Notes: generated by a model from the letters alone, not told the origin. 5,672 nucleotides of DNA from Candidatus Bipolaricaulota bacterium (GCA_021129875.1 JAJOKK010000158.1:1-5672); one strand, 5' to 3'; shown: positions 1 to 5,650, numbered from the stretch's first letter. A program made the numbers and translations.

Positions 1-834
1 TGTGTGCGCGCCTGTCCATTCGGTGCGGTCATGGGGCGCTCGCAGATCGTGGACGTGATAGGGAAGATCAAGAGCCAAAAGCGCGTTGTCGCGCTGCTCG
101 CGCCGGCGATCGTGGGGCAATTTCCGGTCGATCTCCCCACGCTGGTGACCGCTATCCGAAAGTTGGGTTTCGATAAGGTAATCGAGGTGGCTGTAGGGGC
201 GGAGATCACCGCTGCGCGGGAGGCTGGGGAGCTTTCCGAACGTCTGGAAAGAGGCGATCCGTTCATGACCTCAAGTTGCTGCCCGGCGTACGTCGCCGCA
301 GTGAAGAAACACCTCCCCGACTTGGCCGCTTTTGTATCCGAGACCGCCACCCCGATGCATTACGCCGGCAAGATCGCTAAAGAGATGGCCCCGGATGCAA
401 CGACCGTGTTCATCGGTCCTTGCGTTGCCAAGCGGGCAGAAGCGTTTGACGATCCATTCGTTGACTACGTCCTGACGTTCGAGGAATTGGGAGTGCTGCT
501 GAGCGCGAAAGAGATCGAGATCGCTAAGTGTGTACCGTCGGTGCTGGAGAGACCGGCGAACGCCGCCGCGCGCCGGTTCGCAGTCAGCGGCGGTGTCGCC
601 AATGCGATCAAAGCGAGTGCCACAGACGATTTACGGATCAAGCCGGTCTTCATCGACGGCCTTGGTCAGAAGTCGCTGCGCATACTGGCCCGCTATGCCA
701 AGGGAAATTGTCCCGGCAACCTGGTCGAAGTAATGGGCTGTACAGGAGGCTGCGTAGGCGGACCAGGGGTCGTTGAACGGACTAAGAAAGCGACTCGGCG
801 GGTGAATACCTTTGCCGAGAGCGGCGAGACATAG
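1..834 (+). CDS. [FeFe]-hydrogenase catalytic subunit, group B-like, 5' end missing
   Basis: Iron-only hydrogenase carrying the H-cluster, which catalyses reversible proton reduction to H2, normally with ferredoxin in the cytoplasm. The reading frame is open from base 1, so the gene starts outside the window; the GTG at base 4 is not a credible start because it lies inside a ferredoxin motif. Counting from the first visible codon, C1-VRA-C5-P is the end of a [4Fe-4S] CxxCxxCxxxCP motif. The H-cluster motifs follow: L1 TSSCCP (C93, C94), L2 GPCVAKRAE (C141, K144, E147) and L3 EVMGCTGGC (C247, C251). All four cluster cysteines and the proton-transfer cysteine (C93) are present. FIGPC in place of the MPC of group A enzymes, together with the TFEEL and RRFAVSGG segments, resembles group B monomeric hydrogenases (TIGR04105-like, from memory). 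About 277 residues are visible, and the N-terminal ferredoxin part is lost. Catalytic versus sensory role is undecided. Confidence 0.93.
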   Translation, partial: CVRACPFGAVMGRSQIVDVIGKIKSQKRVVALLAPAIVGQFPVDLPTLVTAIRKLGFDKVIEVAVGAEITAAREAGELSERLERGDPFMTSSCCPAYVAAVKKHLPDLAAFVSETATPMHYAGKIAKEMAPDATTVFIGPCVAKRAEAFDDPFVDYVLTFEELGVLLSAKEIEIAKCVPSVLERPANAAARRFAVSGGVANAIKASATDDLRIKPVFIDGLGQKSLRILARYAKGNCPGNLVEVMGCTGGCVGGPGVVERTKKATRRVNTFAESGET

Positions 835-844
835 TAAAAAAGGG

Positions 845-867
845 CCTCTTGTATGCAGGGGAAGAGG
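845..867. other. Weak hairpin downstream of the hydrogenase gene
   Basis: CCTCTT (845-850) pairs with AAGAGG (862-867) around an 11-base loop, about 10 bases after the hydrogenase stop. On the + strand no T-run follows. On the - strand the stem is followed by CCC and six T's (complement of A836-841), so it looks more like a terminator for leftward transcription, yet no leftward gene is visible here. A six-pair stem is marginal; it may also be part of the diverged repeat starting at 853. Confidence 0.25.
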
Positions 868-904
868 ATCTACCGTACGTATTCAGTAAACCCATCTCTG
901 AACC
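853..904 (+). repeat. Diverged intergenic repeat, copy 1
   Basis: The right end, AAACCCATCTCTGAACC (888-904), matches 2124-2140 at 16 of 17 positions. Upstream, both copies begin with ATGCA and share a looser AGG-TCT-CG pattern, with a few insertions or deletions (30 versus 35 bases to the 17-mer). One copy lies before the antitoxin operon and the other in the gap after it. The 17-mer match is directly visible; the extension to ATGCA is an inference from a hand alignment. Confidence 0.4.
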
Positions 905-944
905 CAGCTATTCCAGGATCCTTCTTTTTGCCATGACTTTCTGC

Positions 945-972
945 TTGCATTTGTTGCATGCTTATTTATAAT
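945..972 (+). promoter_or_regulatory. Promoter of the toxin-antitoxin operon, with possible operator
   Basis: A -35 box TTGCAT (945-950), a 16-base spacer and a consensus -10 TATAAT (967-972) precede the antitoxin start by about 35 bases. TTGCAT recurs at 954-959, nine bases after the first copy, so the -35 region holds a direct repeat. It runs into the palindrome GCATGC. Ribbon-helix-helix antitoxins commonly bind short repeats over their own promoter, so this repeat is the best operator candidate; that part is inference. Confidence 0.65.
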
Positions 973-1006
973 GATGCCGCCATAGCAGAACGTTCAGGAG
1001 GCAATC

Positions 1007-1291
1007 ATGACTACGAAAGAACAGACTCGGCTGACCGTGGATTTGCCTAAGGCGTTCGTGGAACAGGCCGATGCACTGGTGCGCCGCGGCGTCGCCCGCA
1101 GCCGGAATCGCTTCATCCATCAGGCAGTAGAACTATATCTTAAGCAGCTGAAGGAGGCCTCGATCGATGACCAGTTTGCTGAAATGGAGCATGATGAGAG
1201 GTATTGCGACCTCTCTCTTAAACTCACCGGCGAGTTCGAGCGTTCTGACTGGGAAGCTTTCCAGCTAAGAAAGGTCTCGGATCGCACATGA
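1007..1291 (+). CDS. Ribbon-helix-helix (CopG/MazE-like) antitoxin
   Basis: Antitoxin partner of the MazF-type toxin encoded next. Residues 7-14 (TRLTVDLP) form the DNA-contacting beta strand of a ribbon-helix-helix fold, followed by two helices at roughly 15-28 and 32-50 (RSRNRFIHQAVELYL). The acidic tail after about residue 52, ending in SDWEAFQ, is the part expected to bind and block the toxin. The 94-residue length is normal for the class. The start is fixed by a perfect AGGAGG at 996-1001, five bases before the ATG. The stop TGA overlaps the toxin start in ATGA (1288-1291), the usual translational coupling of such pairs. It probably represses its own promoter, alone and with the toxin. 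Classification as RHH rather than AbrB-type MazE rests on the N-terminal strand-helix pattern. Confidence 0.88.
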   Translation: MTTKEQTRLTVDLPKAFVEQADALVRRGVARSRNRFIHQAVELYLKQLKEASIDDQFAEMEHDERYCDLSLKLTGEFERSDWEAFQLRKVSDRT

Positions 1292-1653
1292 AGGCGCAGA
1301 TAGATTCTCCTCCACGGCGCAGTGAGATTTATCTCATTCAGCTTAGTCCTGCGGAAGGCTCGGAACAGGCGGGCACGCGCCCGGTGGTAGTAGTCTCACG
1401 CAATGCGATCAATCACTACAGTCCGGTGATCGTGATCTGTCCGCTGACCGATGCTTCTCACGTTGCCACACCTTACCCCAGTGATGTGCAGGTTGTCGCG
1501 CCGGAGGGGGGGCTCGCCAAGGACTCGGTGGTTCTCACCGGGCAAGTGCAGGCCATTGCCAAGAGCCGTTTACTGAAGCACTTGGGCGAGCTTAGGCCAG
1601 AGACGATGAACCAGGTAGAAGATGCTTTGAAGATAACCCTAAACCTGGCTTGA
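1288..1653 (+). CDS. MazF/PemK-family endoribonuclease toxin
   Basis: Type II toxin of the PemK/MazF fold, a ribosome-independent mRNA interferase that cuts RNA at short sequence motifs. The 121 residues match the usual family length. Visible family segments are RRSEIYLIQL (10-19), GSEQAGTRPVVVVS (24-37, with the conserved catalytic Arg at 31), CPLTD (51-55, with the conserved Thr at 54), YPSDVQV (63-69), GGLAKDSVVLTGQVQAI (74-90) and the closing EDALKITLNL (111-120). Nothing essential looks missing, so the toxin is probably active. It is translated from the ATGA overlap with the antitoxin stop; no strong separate Shine-Dalgarno is seen, which fits coupled and lower expression than the antitoxin. 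The RNA target motif cannot be read from the sequence. Only the family is certain, so no gene symbol is given. Confidence 0.95.
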   Translation: MKAQIDSPPRRSEIYLIQLSPAEGSEQAGTRPVVVVSRNAINHYSPVIVICPLTDASHVATPYPSDVQVVAPEGGLAKDSVVLTGQVQAIAKSRLLKHLGELRPETMNQVEDALKITLNLA

Positions 1654-1712
1654 GCTCAAACCGGAATACATAGTTGCCACGCGGTTGTCGTTGTAACTGG
1701 GGAGCCATGGGG

Positions 1713-1729
1713 ATTCGCCGCAGGCGAAT
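1713..1729. other. Perfect 7-bp hairpin after the toxin gene
   Basis: ATTCGCC (1713-1719) and GGCGAAT (1723-1729) are exact complements around the loop GCA, some 60 bases downstream of the toxin stop. No T-run follows on either strand, so it is not a textbook intrinsic terminator. It may protect the 3' end of the toxin-antitoxin mRNA, or be a small palindromic element. Confidence 0.5.
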
Positions 1730-1859
1730 TGACGTAGGCAAGCCTTGTTGTTTGTGCAAGCTATATGAGCTATGTCAGGAATAACCACCATAACATCGGG
1801 CACAGGTCCCGACGCTACATCCATCTTTCGTAGCGGCGCACTCTGCCCGTAGCTCTTTT

Positions 1860-1887
1860 CATTTTGCATTTTATACTTTCCATTTGG
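1860..1887 (+). repeat. Heptanucleotide-phased repeat, array 1
   Basis: Four consecutive 7-base units: CATTTTG, CATTTTA, TACTTTC, CATTTGG. Three begin with CATT and the third is degenerate. The phase is exactly seven. The same pattern recurs at 2590-2610. It resembles the short tandemly repeated heptamers known from several bacterial genomes. It lies just upstream of the -10 box of the 46-codon ORF. Confidence 0.5.
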
Positions 1888-1911
1888 CTTTATTAGCGCT
1901 GGCTGTTGTCC

Positions 1912-1917
1912 TATAAT
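1912..1917 (+). promoter_or_regulatory. Candidate -10 box (TATAAT) for the 46-codon ORF
   Basis: A consensus TATAAT lies 24 bases before the ATG at 1942. The hexamer 17 bases upstream is TTTATT (1889-1894), a poor -35 box, and no extended -10 TGN is present. Promoter activity is therefore plausible but not strong. Confidence 0.4.
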
Positions 1918-1941
1918 GTCGGCAGCTACAAGGAGGGTACA

Positions 1942-2082
1942 ATGCGCGTTGCCCAATTCTCCAAGCTGATAGATGCCAGTGCCCAGCTGGCACTGCTAGA
2001 CCTACCATATCTCAACCAGCAGTATGGGTTTACTGAATGCTTACCATTAATCGCTGCAACGCAATCCAGCAGAATCTCTTAG
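1942..2082 (+). CDS. Small hypothetical protein, 46 residues
   Basis: I do not recognise this product. The ATG is preceded by a perfect AGGAGG (1931-1936) at five-base spacing, the same geometry as the antitoxin start at 1007, and by a TATAAT box at 1912-1917, so the expression signals are unusually good for a chance ORF. The protein begins MRVAQFSKLIDASAQLALLD and ends ATQSSRIS at a TAG. Residues 5-20 could form an amphipathic helix; there is no signal peptide, transmembrane segment or cysteine pair (one Cys, residue 33). It could be a true microprotein, an antitoxin-like protein without a visible toxin, or the N-terminal stub of a gene whose remainder has decayed. No continuation was found in the other two frames. 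The signals are seen; the function is unknown. Confidence 0.4.
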   Translation: MRVAQFSKLIDASAQLALLDLPYLNQQYGFTECLPLIAATQSSRIS

Positions 2083-2093
2083 GGGGCTAAGGC

Positions 2094-2140
2094 ATGCAAG
2101 AAGCAAGGTCTTTCGAGATCAACAAACCCATCCCTGAACC
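2094..2140 (+). repeat. Diverged intergenic repeat, copy 2
   Basis: The right end, AAACCCATCCCTGAACC (2124-2140), differs from 888-904 at one position. The left end starts at ATGCA as in copy 1, with looser similarity between. The two copies are in the same orientation and bracket the toxin-antitoxin operon and the 46-codon ORF. Confidence 0.4.
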
Positions 2141-2192
2141 GCGTCCGTTACACAAGCAAGCACAAGCGATACCTCATGCTTCCTTCAGGTAG
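2094..2192 (+). CDS. Possible 32-residue ORF after the small hypothetical gene
   Basis: ATG at 2094 has an AGGGGG stretch (2081-2086) seven bases upstream, overlapping the TAG of the preceding 46-codon ORF, so translational coupling is conceivable. The peptide (MQEARSFEINKPIPEPRPL, then a basic, His/Gln-rich tail) resembles nothing I know. The same DNA contains copy 2 of the diverged repeat, whose other copy at 853-904 is not a good ORF. That argues that this sequence is conserved as a repeat rather than as protein. Confidence 0.15.
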   Translation: MQEARSFEINKPIPEPRPLHKQAQAIPHASFR

Positions 2193-2506
2193 CCAATTTC
2201 TGGCCGCCGTGCCTGGAAAACTCTATTCACGTTAGCTGCTAGCGGTCATGGGGCGAGAAAGCCCTGCCTCAGTAGAGAGCAAGCTTGAGCAATTTACATA
2301 TCGGGATTTTTTGTCTAACAAGCGATACCAACGCAGGCGGCAGCTGGAAGGCACGCGCTATCCGACTATAGATATGGATATGCACAAGGCAGGCCACCGC
2401 TGCCTATCTTCTATTGATAATGCCATACCCCCCCGCCGCTGGCGGCTGAAAGCAATCTCTGCCAATCTTCCACCCATCTCAGGAGATTAGGCCCGAATCT
2501 GGAACC

Positions 2507-2536
2507 GTAGTGTGCGGGTTTTAAACCCGCCACTAC
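2507..2536. repeat. 30-base palindrome (REP/MITE-like element)
   Basis: Outer arms GTAGTG (2507-2512) and CACTAC (2531-2536) and inner arms GCGGGTTT (2514-2521) and AAACCCGC (2523-2530) pair fully, giving 14 base pairs with one bulged T (2513) and a single-base centre (T2522). The shape GTAG-N-GCGGGTTT-AAACCCGC-N-CTAC resembles small dispersed palindromes seen in many copies in some genomes. It lies about 80 bases downstream of the tex stop. No T-run follows on the tex strand, so a rho-independent terminator is not supported, but 3' mRNA protection is possible. Confidence 0.7.
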
Positions 2537-2589
2537 AGCAGCGCGCTCGTAATTCAGCATTGACAACGGTTAATGGCGATAGAGCCTTC

Positions 2590-2610
2590 CATTTTCCATT
2601 CTGCATTGAT
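2590..2610 (+). repeat. Heptanucleotide-phased repeat, array 2
   Basis: Three 7-base units, CATTTTC, CATTCTG, CATTGAT, each begin with CATT. The array ends five bases before the tex stop codon. It has the same unit and orientation as 1860-1887, about 730 bases away. Confidence 0.45.
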
Positions 2611-2614
2611 CCAC

Positions 2615-4765
2615 CTATCGGGGTTGACAGCCCGGCTGCTTCTTCATGGACAGACTGACGCGGCAGCGATCGACATCGACTTCCAGCACGGTGACGGTTA
2701 CGTGCTGCCCGACTTTAACGACCGCAGACGGGTGCTCCACGAATCGATCGGCCAGTTGGCTGATGTGAACGAGGCCGTCCTGGTGTACGCCTATGTCTAC
2801 GAACGCACCGAAGTTGACGACGTTGGTGACGATGCCGGGTAGTTTCATTCCCGGCGACAGATCAGTGATCTTCGTCACGCCGTCGGCGAACGCAAAAGCA
2901 TCGAACGATTCACGCGGATCGCGTCCAGGTTTGGCCAACTCTTCCAAAATATCAGCCAATGTTGGTAAGCCCACGGTGTCAGTGACATAGCGCTCAAGGT
3001 CGATCCCTTCTCGATGGTCGGGCTGCTTCATCAGCTCCTCGACTGTGCAATCAAGATCGATGGCCATCTGTCGCACAATGCCGTAGCTTTCCGGATGCAC
3101 AGCGCCGGCGTCCAATGGGTCGTCGCCATCGTGAATGCGCAGGAAACCGGCCGCCTGCTCGTAGGCCTTAGGACCGACCCGCGGGACCTTCTTGAGTTGA
3201 GATCGTTTTCGAAACGGGCCGTTCTCGTCGCGATGGGCGACGATGTTTGCGGCCAGCTTAGGGCCCAAGCCGGAAACGTAAGAGAGCAACGGCACGCTGG
3301 CGGTGTTCACTTCAACCCCGACGACGTTGACGCAGTGTTCGACGACATCGTCGAGCGATTGCTTGAGCAGGCCTTGATCGACGTCGTGCTGGTATTGCCC
3401 TACACCGATGGACTTGGGGTCGATCTTGACCAATTCTGCCAGCGGATCCATCAACCGCCGCCCGATCGATACCGCACCCCGTACGGTGATGTCATAGTCC
3501 GGAAGCTCTTGACGCGCAATTCCCGAGGCACTGTAGACCGATGCCCCTGATTCGCTGACCACCATCACGGAGATCTCCTTAGTAATATCGAGGGATCGCA
3601 CCAGTGCTTCGGTTTCACGGCCGGCCGTCCCATTGCCGATAGCGATCGCTTCGATCTCGTATGTTTGAGCCAGATCGGCAATCGCTTGTCCAGCACGCGC
3701 AATCTCACGTTCCGAACCGACGACGTGCACCACGGTATGGTCCAGTAACCGGCCCTGGGCGTCGAGGCACACGACCTTACAGCCGGTGCGATACCCGGGA
3801 TCGATCGCCAATACCCGTTTCTGCCCCAACGGCGGCGCAAGCAGTAGGTGTTGCAGGTTGTCGGCAAATATGCGGACGGCTTCGCGATCGGCCGTCTCGG
3901 TCAACTTGGCGCGAATCTCATTCTCGATGGACGGCGCCATCAATCGCTTGTAGCTGTCTTCGACCGCCTGGGCAACCTGATCGGCCGCCCTGCTCCGTCC
4001 GCGAACGAAGCGGCGCGACAGTCTTTCAATGGCCGGTTCTTCTTCCGGCCGAACGACCAATCGGATGACGCCTTCCCGTTCGGCGCGAAACATGGCGTGA
4101 ATACGATGAGCCGGCACTTTGGATATCGGTTCTTGCCAGTCAAAGTAATCACGATAGGCAGCGCCTTCGACTTCTTGCCCCTTGATGACGGATGCGCGAA
4201 GCATGCCGTGCTTCTCGAACAACTTCCGTACGTTGGCCCTCGCTTCGGGCGACTCATTGACCGCTTCCGCCAGGATGTCGCGTGCGCCGGCAAGGGCTGC
4301 ATCGGTGTCGGCCACGCCTTTTGCCGAATCGACGAACGCGGCAGCTGCTACAGATGGATCAAAGGTTGTGTTCTGTTTGAACAGCTGATCGGCTAAGGGC
4401 CCGAGCCCTCTCTCACGGGCGATCATTGCCCGCGTCCGCCGCTTGGGCCGATAAGGGCGGTAAAGATCCTCCAACTCGGTCATGCTCTGAGCCTTGTCAA
4501 TGAAGTCCTGCAGTTCGCTGGTCATCAGCTCGCGTTCGGCAAGCGAGGCCAGGATCGTCTCCCGCCGCTCGTTAAGCTGACGCAACTGTCGCAAGCGGTC
4601 GCGAATGGAGGTGATCGCTACCTCGTCGAGCGATCCCGTTCGTTCTTTCCGATAGCGGGCGATGAAAGGAACCGTGGCGCCTGCATCGAGAAGATCGACA
4701 GTAGCGCGAACTTGCCGCGGCAAGCAACCGAATTCCCCAGCTATCTGTTCGAAGTGCTCGTTCAA
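2615..4765 (-). CDS. tex: Tex, S1-domain RNA-binding transcription accessory protein
   Basis: Full-length Tex (716 residues; the family is usually about 700-780), a conserved cytoplasmic nucleic-acid-binding protein related to eukaryotic Spt6. Domains in order: helical Tex N-terminal region with VPFIARYRKERTGSLDE (32-48) and LYRPYRPKRRTRA (101-113); YqgF/RNase H-like domain from about 315, with AIDPGYRTGCK (320-330) and GNGTAGRETE (378-387); SESGASVYSAS (404-414) and IGRRLMDPLAELVKIDPKSI (434-453); helix-hairpin-helix region LLSYVSGLGPKLAANIVAHR (493-512) and VGPKAYEQAAGFLRI (530-544); S1 RNA-binding domain at about 638-708. The start is a TTG: its AGGAGG (complement of 4776-4781) lies 10 bases upstream, a promoter precedes it, and no in-frame ATG gives a better family N-terminus. 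The gene stands alone, divergent from the pseudouridine synthase gene. No truncation or frameshift is seen. Confidence 0.98.
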   Translation of the reverse strand: MNEHFEQIAGEFGCLPRQVRATVDLLDAGATVPFIARYRKERTGSLDEVAITSIRDRLRQLRQLNERRETILASLAERELMTSELQDFIDKAQSMTELEDLYRPYRPKRRTRAMIARERGLGPLADQLFKQNTTFDPSVAAAAFVDSAKGVADTDAALAGARDILAEAVNESPEARANVRKLFEKHGMLRASVIKGQEVEGAAYRDYFDWQEPISKVPAHRIHAMFRAEREGVIRLVVRPEEEPAIERLSRRFVRGRSRAADQVAQAVEDSYKRLMAPSIENEIRAKLTETADREAVRIFADNLQHLLLAPPLGQKRVLAIDPGYRTGCKVVCLDAQGRLLDHTVVHVVGSEREIARAGQAIADLAQTYEIEAIAIGNGTAGRETEALVRSLDITKEISVMVVSESGASVYSASGIARQELPDYDITVRGAVSIGRRLMDPLAELVKIDPKSIGVGQYQHDVDQGLLKQSLDDVVEHCVNVVGVEVNTASVPLLSYVSGLGPKLAANIVAHRDENGPFRKRSQLKKVPRVGPKAYEQAAGFLRIHDGDDPLDAGAVHPESYGIVRQMAIDLDCTVEELMKQPDHREGIDLERYVTDTVGLPTLADILEELAKPGRDPRESFDAFAFADGVTKITDLSPGMKLPGIVTNVVNFGAFVDIGVHQDGLVHISQLADRFVEHPSAVVKVGQHVTVTVLEVDVDRCRVSLSMKKQPGCQPR

Positions 4766-4775
4766 TATGTAGTCG

Positions 4776-4781
4776 CCTCCT
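4776..4781 (-). promoter_or_regulatory. Shine-Dalgarno that fixes the TTG start of tex
   Basis: CCTCCT on the + strand reads AGGAGG on the tex strand, 10 bases before the TTG at 4765. This is slightly long spacing, but it is the only strong ribosome binding site here and supports the non-ATG start. Confidence 0.7.
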
Positions 4782-4791
4782 GAGTCGCCAG

Positions 4792-4820
4792 AATGTACAA
4801 ACTGGCACGAAGCTCGTCAA
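4792..4820 (-). promoter_or_regulatory. Promoter of tex
   Basis: On the - strand, TTGACG (complement of 4815-4820) and TACATT (complement of 4792-4797) are separated by exactly 17 bases, a good sigma-70 match. Transcription would begin near 4785, giving a leader of about 20 bases that contains the AGGAGG. Confidence 0.65.
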
Positions 4821-4853
4821 GGGATTCCGGGAGGTCGGCAGGACCTTTCTCGG

Positions 4854-4882
4854 TTGATCTCGGCCTGCCTTTGCTGTATCCC
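4854..4882 (+). promoter_or_regulatory. Weak candidate promoter of the pseudouridine synthase gene
   Basis: TTGATC (4854-4859) and TATCCC (4877-4882) are spaced by 17 bases, with the -10 box ending six bases before the ATG at 4889. If used, transcription would start at or next to the start codon, giving a leaderless mRNA. This fits the absence of any Shine-Dalgarno before 4889. TATCCC matches the -10 consensus at only three positions, so this is tentative. Confidence 0.3.
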
Positions 4883-4888
4883 TATGGT

Positions 4889-5650
4889 ATGAACGAGAAC
4901 AAGAGCGAGACTGCGGTGCGGCTGTGGCGCATGGTACAGACACAGGCCGGCCTCTCCCGCCGTAAGGCGCAGGAGTTGATCGGTTCAGGCGAGGTCGAGT
5001 TGAATGGGCGTATCGTCGATGATCCCTTCCTCAGTGTGGAGAAACAGACGATCGCGACGCTGTGCCTGCGTGGGCACCCTCTGAGCCTGTGCGACCCCGA
5101 ACACCGGGTCTATCGCTACCATAAACCGCCCGGCGTACTGTGCAGCCACGACGATCCGCACTGCGGAAACACCGCCGGCCGGATCCTGCGCAGTGAAGGG
5201 TTCATCGGCTACACCTGGGCCGGCCGTCTCGATCAGGATGCCGAAGGGCTCGTCCTGCTGACAAACGACGGGGGGCTGGTCGAAATACTGACCCACCCTC
5301 GTTATCGGGTGAAGAAGGTCTACCACGTCTTCGTCCCCCGCTTCCCCCCGATACGCGAGATGAAACGGATCTTCAGCGAGATGCAACGCGGCATCGAAGA
5401 AGGGAATGAGAGGCTGCGCATCGTCGCCGGGGAGATGAGCGGTCGGCCACTTCGTGCCGTCCTCACCTTAGCAGAAGGGAAGAAGCACGAAGTCAAGCGT
5501 CTCTTCTCCCACTTCAACCTGAAGGTGATCCGGCTGCGGCGGGTGGCGATCGGGCCGGTGAAGCTCAGCGGGTTGGCCCCGGAGGAGATCGTGCGCCTCG
5601 ACCCGGCGACAGTGGCGTCGCTCGATCGCCTCACCGGCAAAAAGCCTTGA
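4889..5650 (+). CDS. RsuA/RluB-family 16S/23S rRNA pseudouridine synthase
   Basis: Converts a specific uridine of ribosomal RNA to pseudouridine during ribosome assembly. With the ATG at 4889 the product is 253 residues, normal for the family. An S4 RNA-binding domain spans about 14-66 (QAGLSRRKAQELI at 19-31, GEVELNGRIV at 34-43). The catalytic domain has HKPPGVLCS (78-86), AGRLDQDAEGLVLLTNDG (111-128) with the catalytic Asp at 115, and EGKKHEVKRLF (196-206), which is closer to the RsuA-type EGRxHQVKR motif than to RluB/RluE. An Ala at 118 stands where Thr or Ser is common in the GRLDxxT motif. The frame stays open upstream to an ATG at 4793, but the extra 32 residues look unlike the family and overlap the tex promoter. 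An ATG at 4932 would cut into the region before the S4 domain. The exact rRNA target is unknown. Confidence 0.93.
   Translation: MNENKSETAVRLWRMVQTQAGLSRRKAQELIGSGEVELNGRIVDDPFLSVEKQTIATLCLRGHPLSLCDPEHRVYRYHKPPGVLCSHDDPHCGNTAGRILRSEGFIGYTWAGRLDQDAEGLVLLTNDGGLVEILTHPRYRVKKVYHVFVPRFPPIREMKRIFSEMQRGIEEGNERLRIVAGEMSGRPLRAVLTLAEGKKHEVKRLFSHFNLKVIRLRRVAIGPVKLSGLAPEEIVRLDPATVASLDRLTGKKP

Larger units (their letters stand above)
1654..2614. other. Gene-poor, repeat-bearing gap
   Basis: This stretch lies between the toxin stop and the tex stop and holds no protein of recognisable family. It contains a perfect hairpin (1713-1729), a looser hairpin of CGCTAC (1813-1818) with GTAGCG (1830-1835), a 7-nt phased repeat (1860-1887), a promoter-like site and 46-codon ORF (1912-2082), a repeat copy (2094-2140), a 7-C run (2428-2434), a 30-base palindrome (2507-2536) and a second heptamer array (2590-2610). 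All three forward frames are broken by stops, and no clear pseudogene was identified. It reads as an accessory or decayed segment. Confidence 0.6.

Noticed and set aside
845..867. Rho-independent terminator of the hydrogenase gene
   Set aside because: The six-pair hairpin has no T-run on the + strand; the T-run lies on the other strand, where there is no gene to terminate.
1639..1956. 105-codon - strand ORF over the toxin end and the heptamer array
   Set aside because: No ribosome binding site, it overlaps the toxin 3' end and the promoter of the small ORF, and its composition is driven by the repeats. No family resemblance.
2248..2490. 80-codon + strand ORF in the gap before tex
   Set aside because: No Shine-Dalgarno or promoter before its ATG, low-complexity basic stretches, no recognisable domain, and it runs through a 7-C tract and local hairpins. 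It is most likely a chance ORF.
1654..2614. CRISPR array, tRNA or structured RNA in the gap
   Set aside because: The repeats are too short and irregular for CRISPR, and no cloverleaf, rRNA or known riboswitch core could be recognised by eye.
3014..3550. 178-codon + strand ORF antisense to tex, and similar ORFs at 3848-4396 and 3661-4068
   Set aside because: Shadows of the strongly conserved tex frame; the tex protein explains the open frames.
4793..4888. N-terminal extension of the pseudouridine synthase to the ATG at 4793
   Set aside because: The extra 32 residues look unlike the family, no ribosome binding site serves that ATG, and it would put coding sequence over the tex promoter.
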